A stretch of 7,133 nucleotides of DNA, from contig CAMCIE010000069.1 of the NCBI GenBank assembly GCA_945874815.1, positions 1 to 7,133 on the forward strand, given 5' to 3'. Position numbers and translations under genes: made by a program. The first letter of the stretch is position 1. Every line of letters starts with the position of its first letter. The notes beneath the pieces are model-generated. The model had not been told where the DNA came from. It did not search any database and saw nothing but the letters and a program-made list of their open reading frames with translations. Below, one piece after another: positions 7,054-7,133 of this stretch. The DNA comes from an uncultured Bacteroidales bacterium (GTDB taxonomy: Bacteria > Bacteroidota > Bacteroidia > Bacteroidales > UBA932).

Positions 7054-7079
7054 GAAAGGCATCCTTTCAAATATTTTTT
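7054..7079 (+). terminator. Short hairpin plus T-run between the tandem promoters (terminator or attenuator candidate)
   Basis: GAAAGG (7054-7059) and CCTTTC (7063-7068) form a perfect 6-bp stem with a CAT loop. It is followed by AAATA and six T residues (7074-7079). In a transcript from P1 this could end or pause transcription about 75-80 nt from the start. The 3-nt loop and the five bases before the T-run make it sub-optimal, so it may instead be a processing or antitermination element, or chance. Confidence 0.35.
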
Positions 7080-7094
7080 AGAAAAAAACTTCAT

Positions 7095-7133
7095 AAAAAG
7101 TTTGGAAGTTCAGAAAAAAGCCTTACCTTTGCA
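7095..7133 (+). repeat. Direct repeat copy 2 (promoter-bearing, 39 nt, at window edge)
   Basis: This is the second copy of the 39-nt promoter repeat, 137 nt downstream of the first and 36/39 identical. It reaches the last base of the window, so similarity may continue beyond the edge. Confidence 0.85.
7101..7131 (+). promoter_or_regulatory. Consensus Bacteroidetes promoter P2, rightward, at window edge
   Basis: TTTG at 7101-7104, a 19-nt spacer and TACCTTTG at 7124-7131 again fit the consensus exactly. The start site would fall just past the window. Two very strong promoters in series with an untranslated leader are typical of rRNA operons or other highly expressed stable-RNA or translation genes, so an rrn operon to the right is the leading guess. 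The gene itself is not visible. Confidence 0.85.

Noticed and set aside
6958..7133. Repeated block as a CRISPR array or mobile-element end
   Set aside because: Only two copies exist, each is a complete promoter, the intervening 98 nt is not spacer-like, and no cas or transposase gene or inverted terminal repeat is present.

Overview
The window looks like chromosomal DNA from a Bacteroidetes bacterium, most likely order Bacteroidales. Two lines of evidence support this: promoters of the Bacteroidetes type (TTTG, 19-nt spacer, TAnnTTTG) in the right-hand intergenic region, and proteins that resemble Bacteroidales versions of Tex, polyprenol-phosphate glycosyltransferase, dihydroorotase and exported Tricorn-like peptidase. 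This assignment comes from recalled family features, not from a database search.

Layout, left to right. (1) Positions 2-544, plus strand: the 3' end of tex, an RNA-binding transcription accessory factor, ending in an S1 domain. (2) Positions 545-6831, minus strand: four genes packed head to tail and transcribed right to left. In order of transcription they are an exported Tricorn-type S41 peptidase (6831-3604), a GT2 dolichol-phosphate-mannose-synthase-like glycosyltransferase (3594-2866), dihydroorotase (start 2869) and an EamA/DMT-family transporter (about 1468-545). Gaps are 9 nt, a 4-nt ATGA overlap, and 4 nt once the dihydroorotase tail is restored, so they are probably one operon. (3) Positions 6832-7133: no gene, but rich in signals. 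It holds a leftward promoter for the operon and two near-identical rightward consensus promoters 137 nt apart. The second runs off the window edge, and the arrangement suggests the upstream region of a strongly transcribed, possibly rRNA, locus.

The main anomaly is in dihydroorotase. Its frame stops at 1652, but the missing conserved C-terminus (61 codons, including a CGWSPYEG motif) continues in the -1 frame to a TAG at 1473-1475. The break is at a spot where loss of one AAAG unit explains it exactly. Restoring the tail also settles the transporter start, which then lies 4 nt past the dihydroorotase stop.

Apart from a probable shared transcript, the four operon genes have no obvious common pathway: envelope or periplasmic peptide processing, lipid-linked sugar donor synthesis, de novo pyrimidine synthesis and metabolite export. 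I see no CRISPR array, mobile element, tRNA, phage gene or defence system. Most of the window is ordinary housekeeping sequence.
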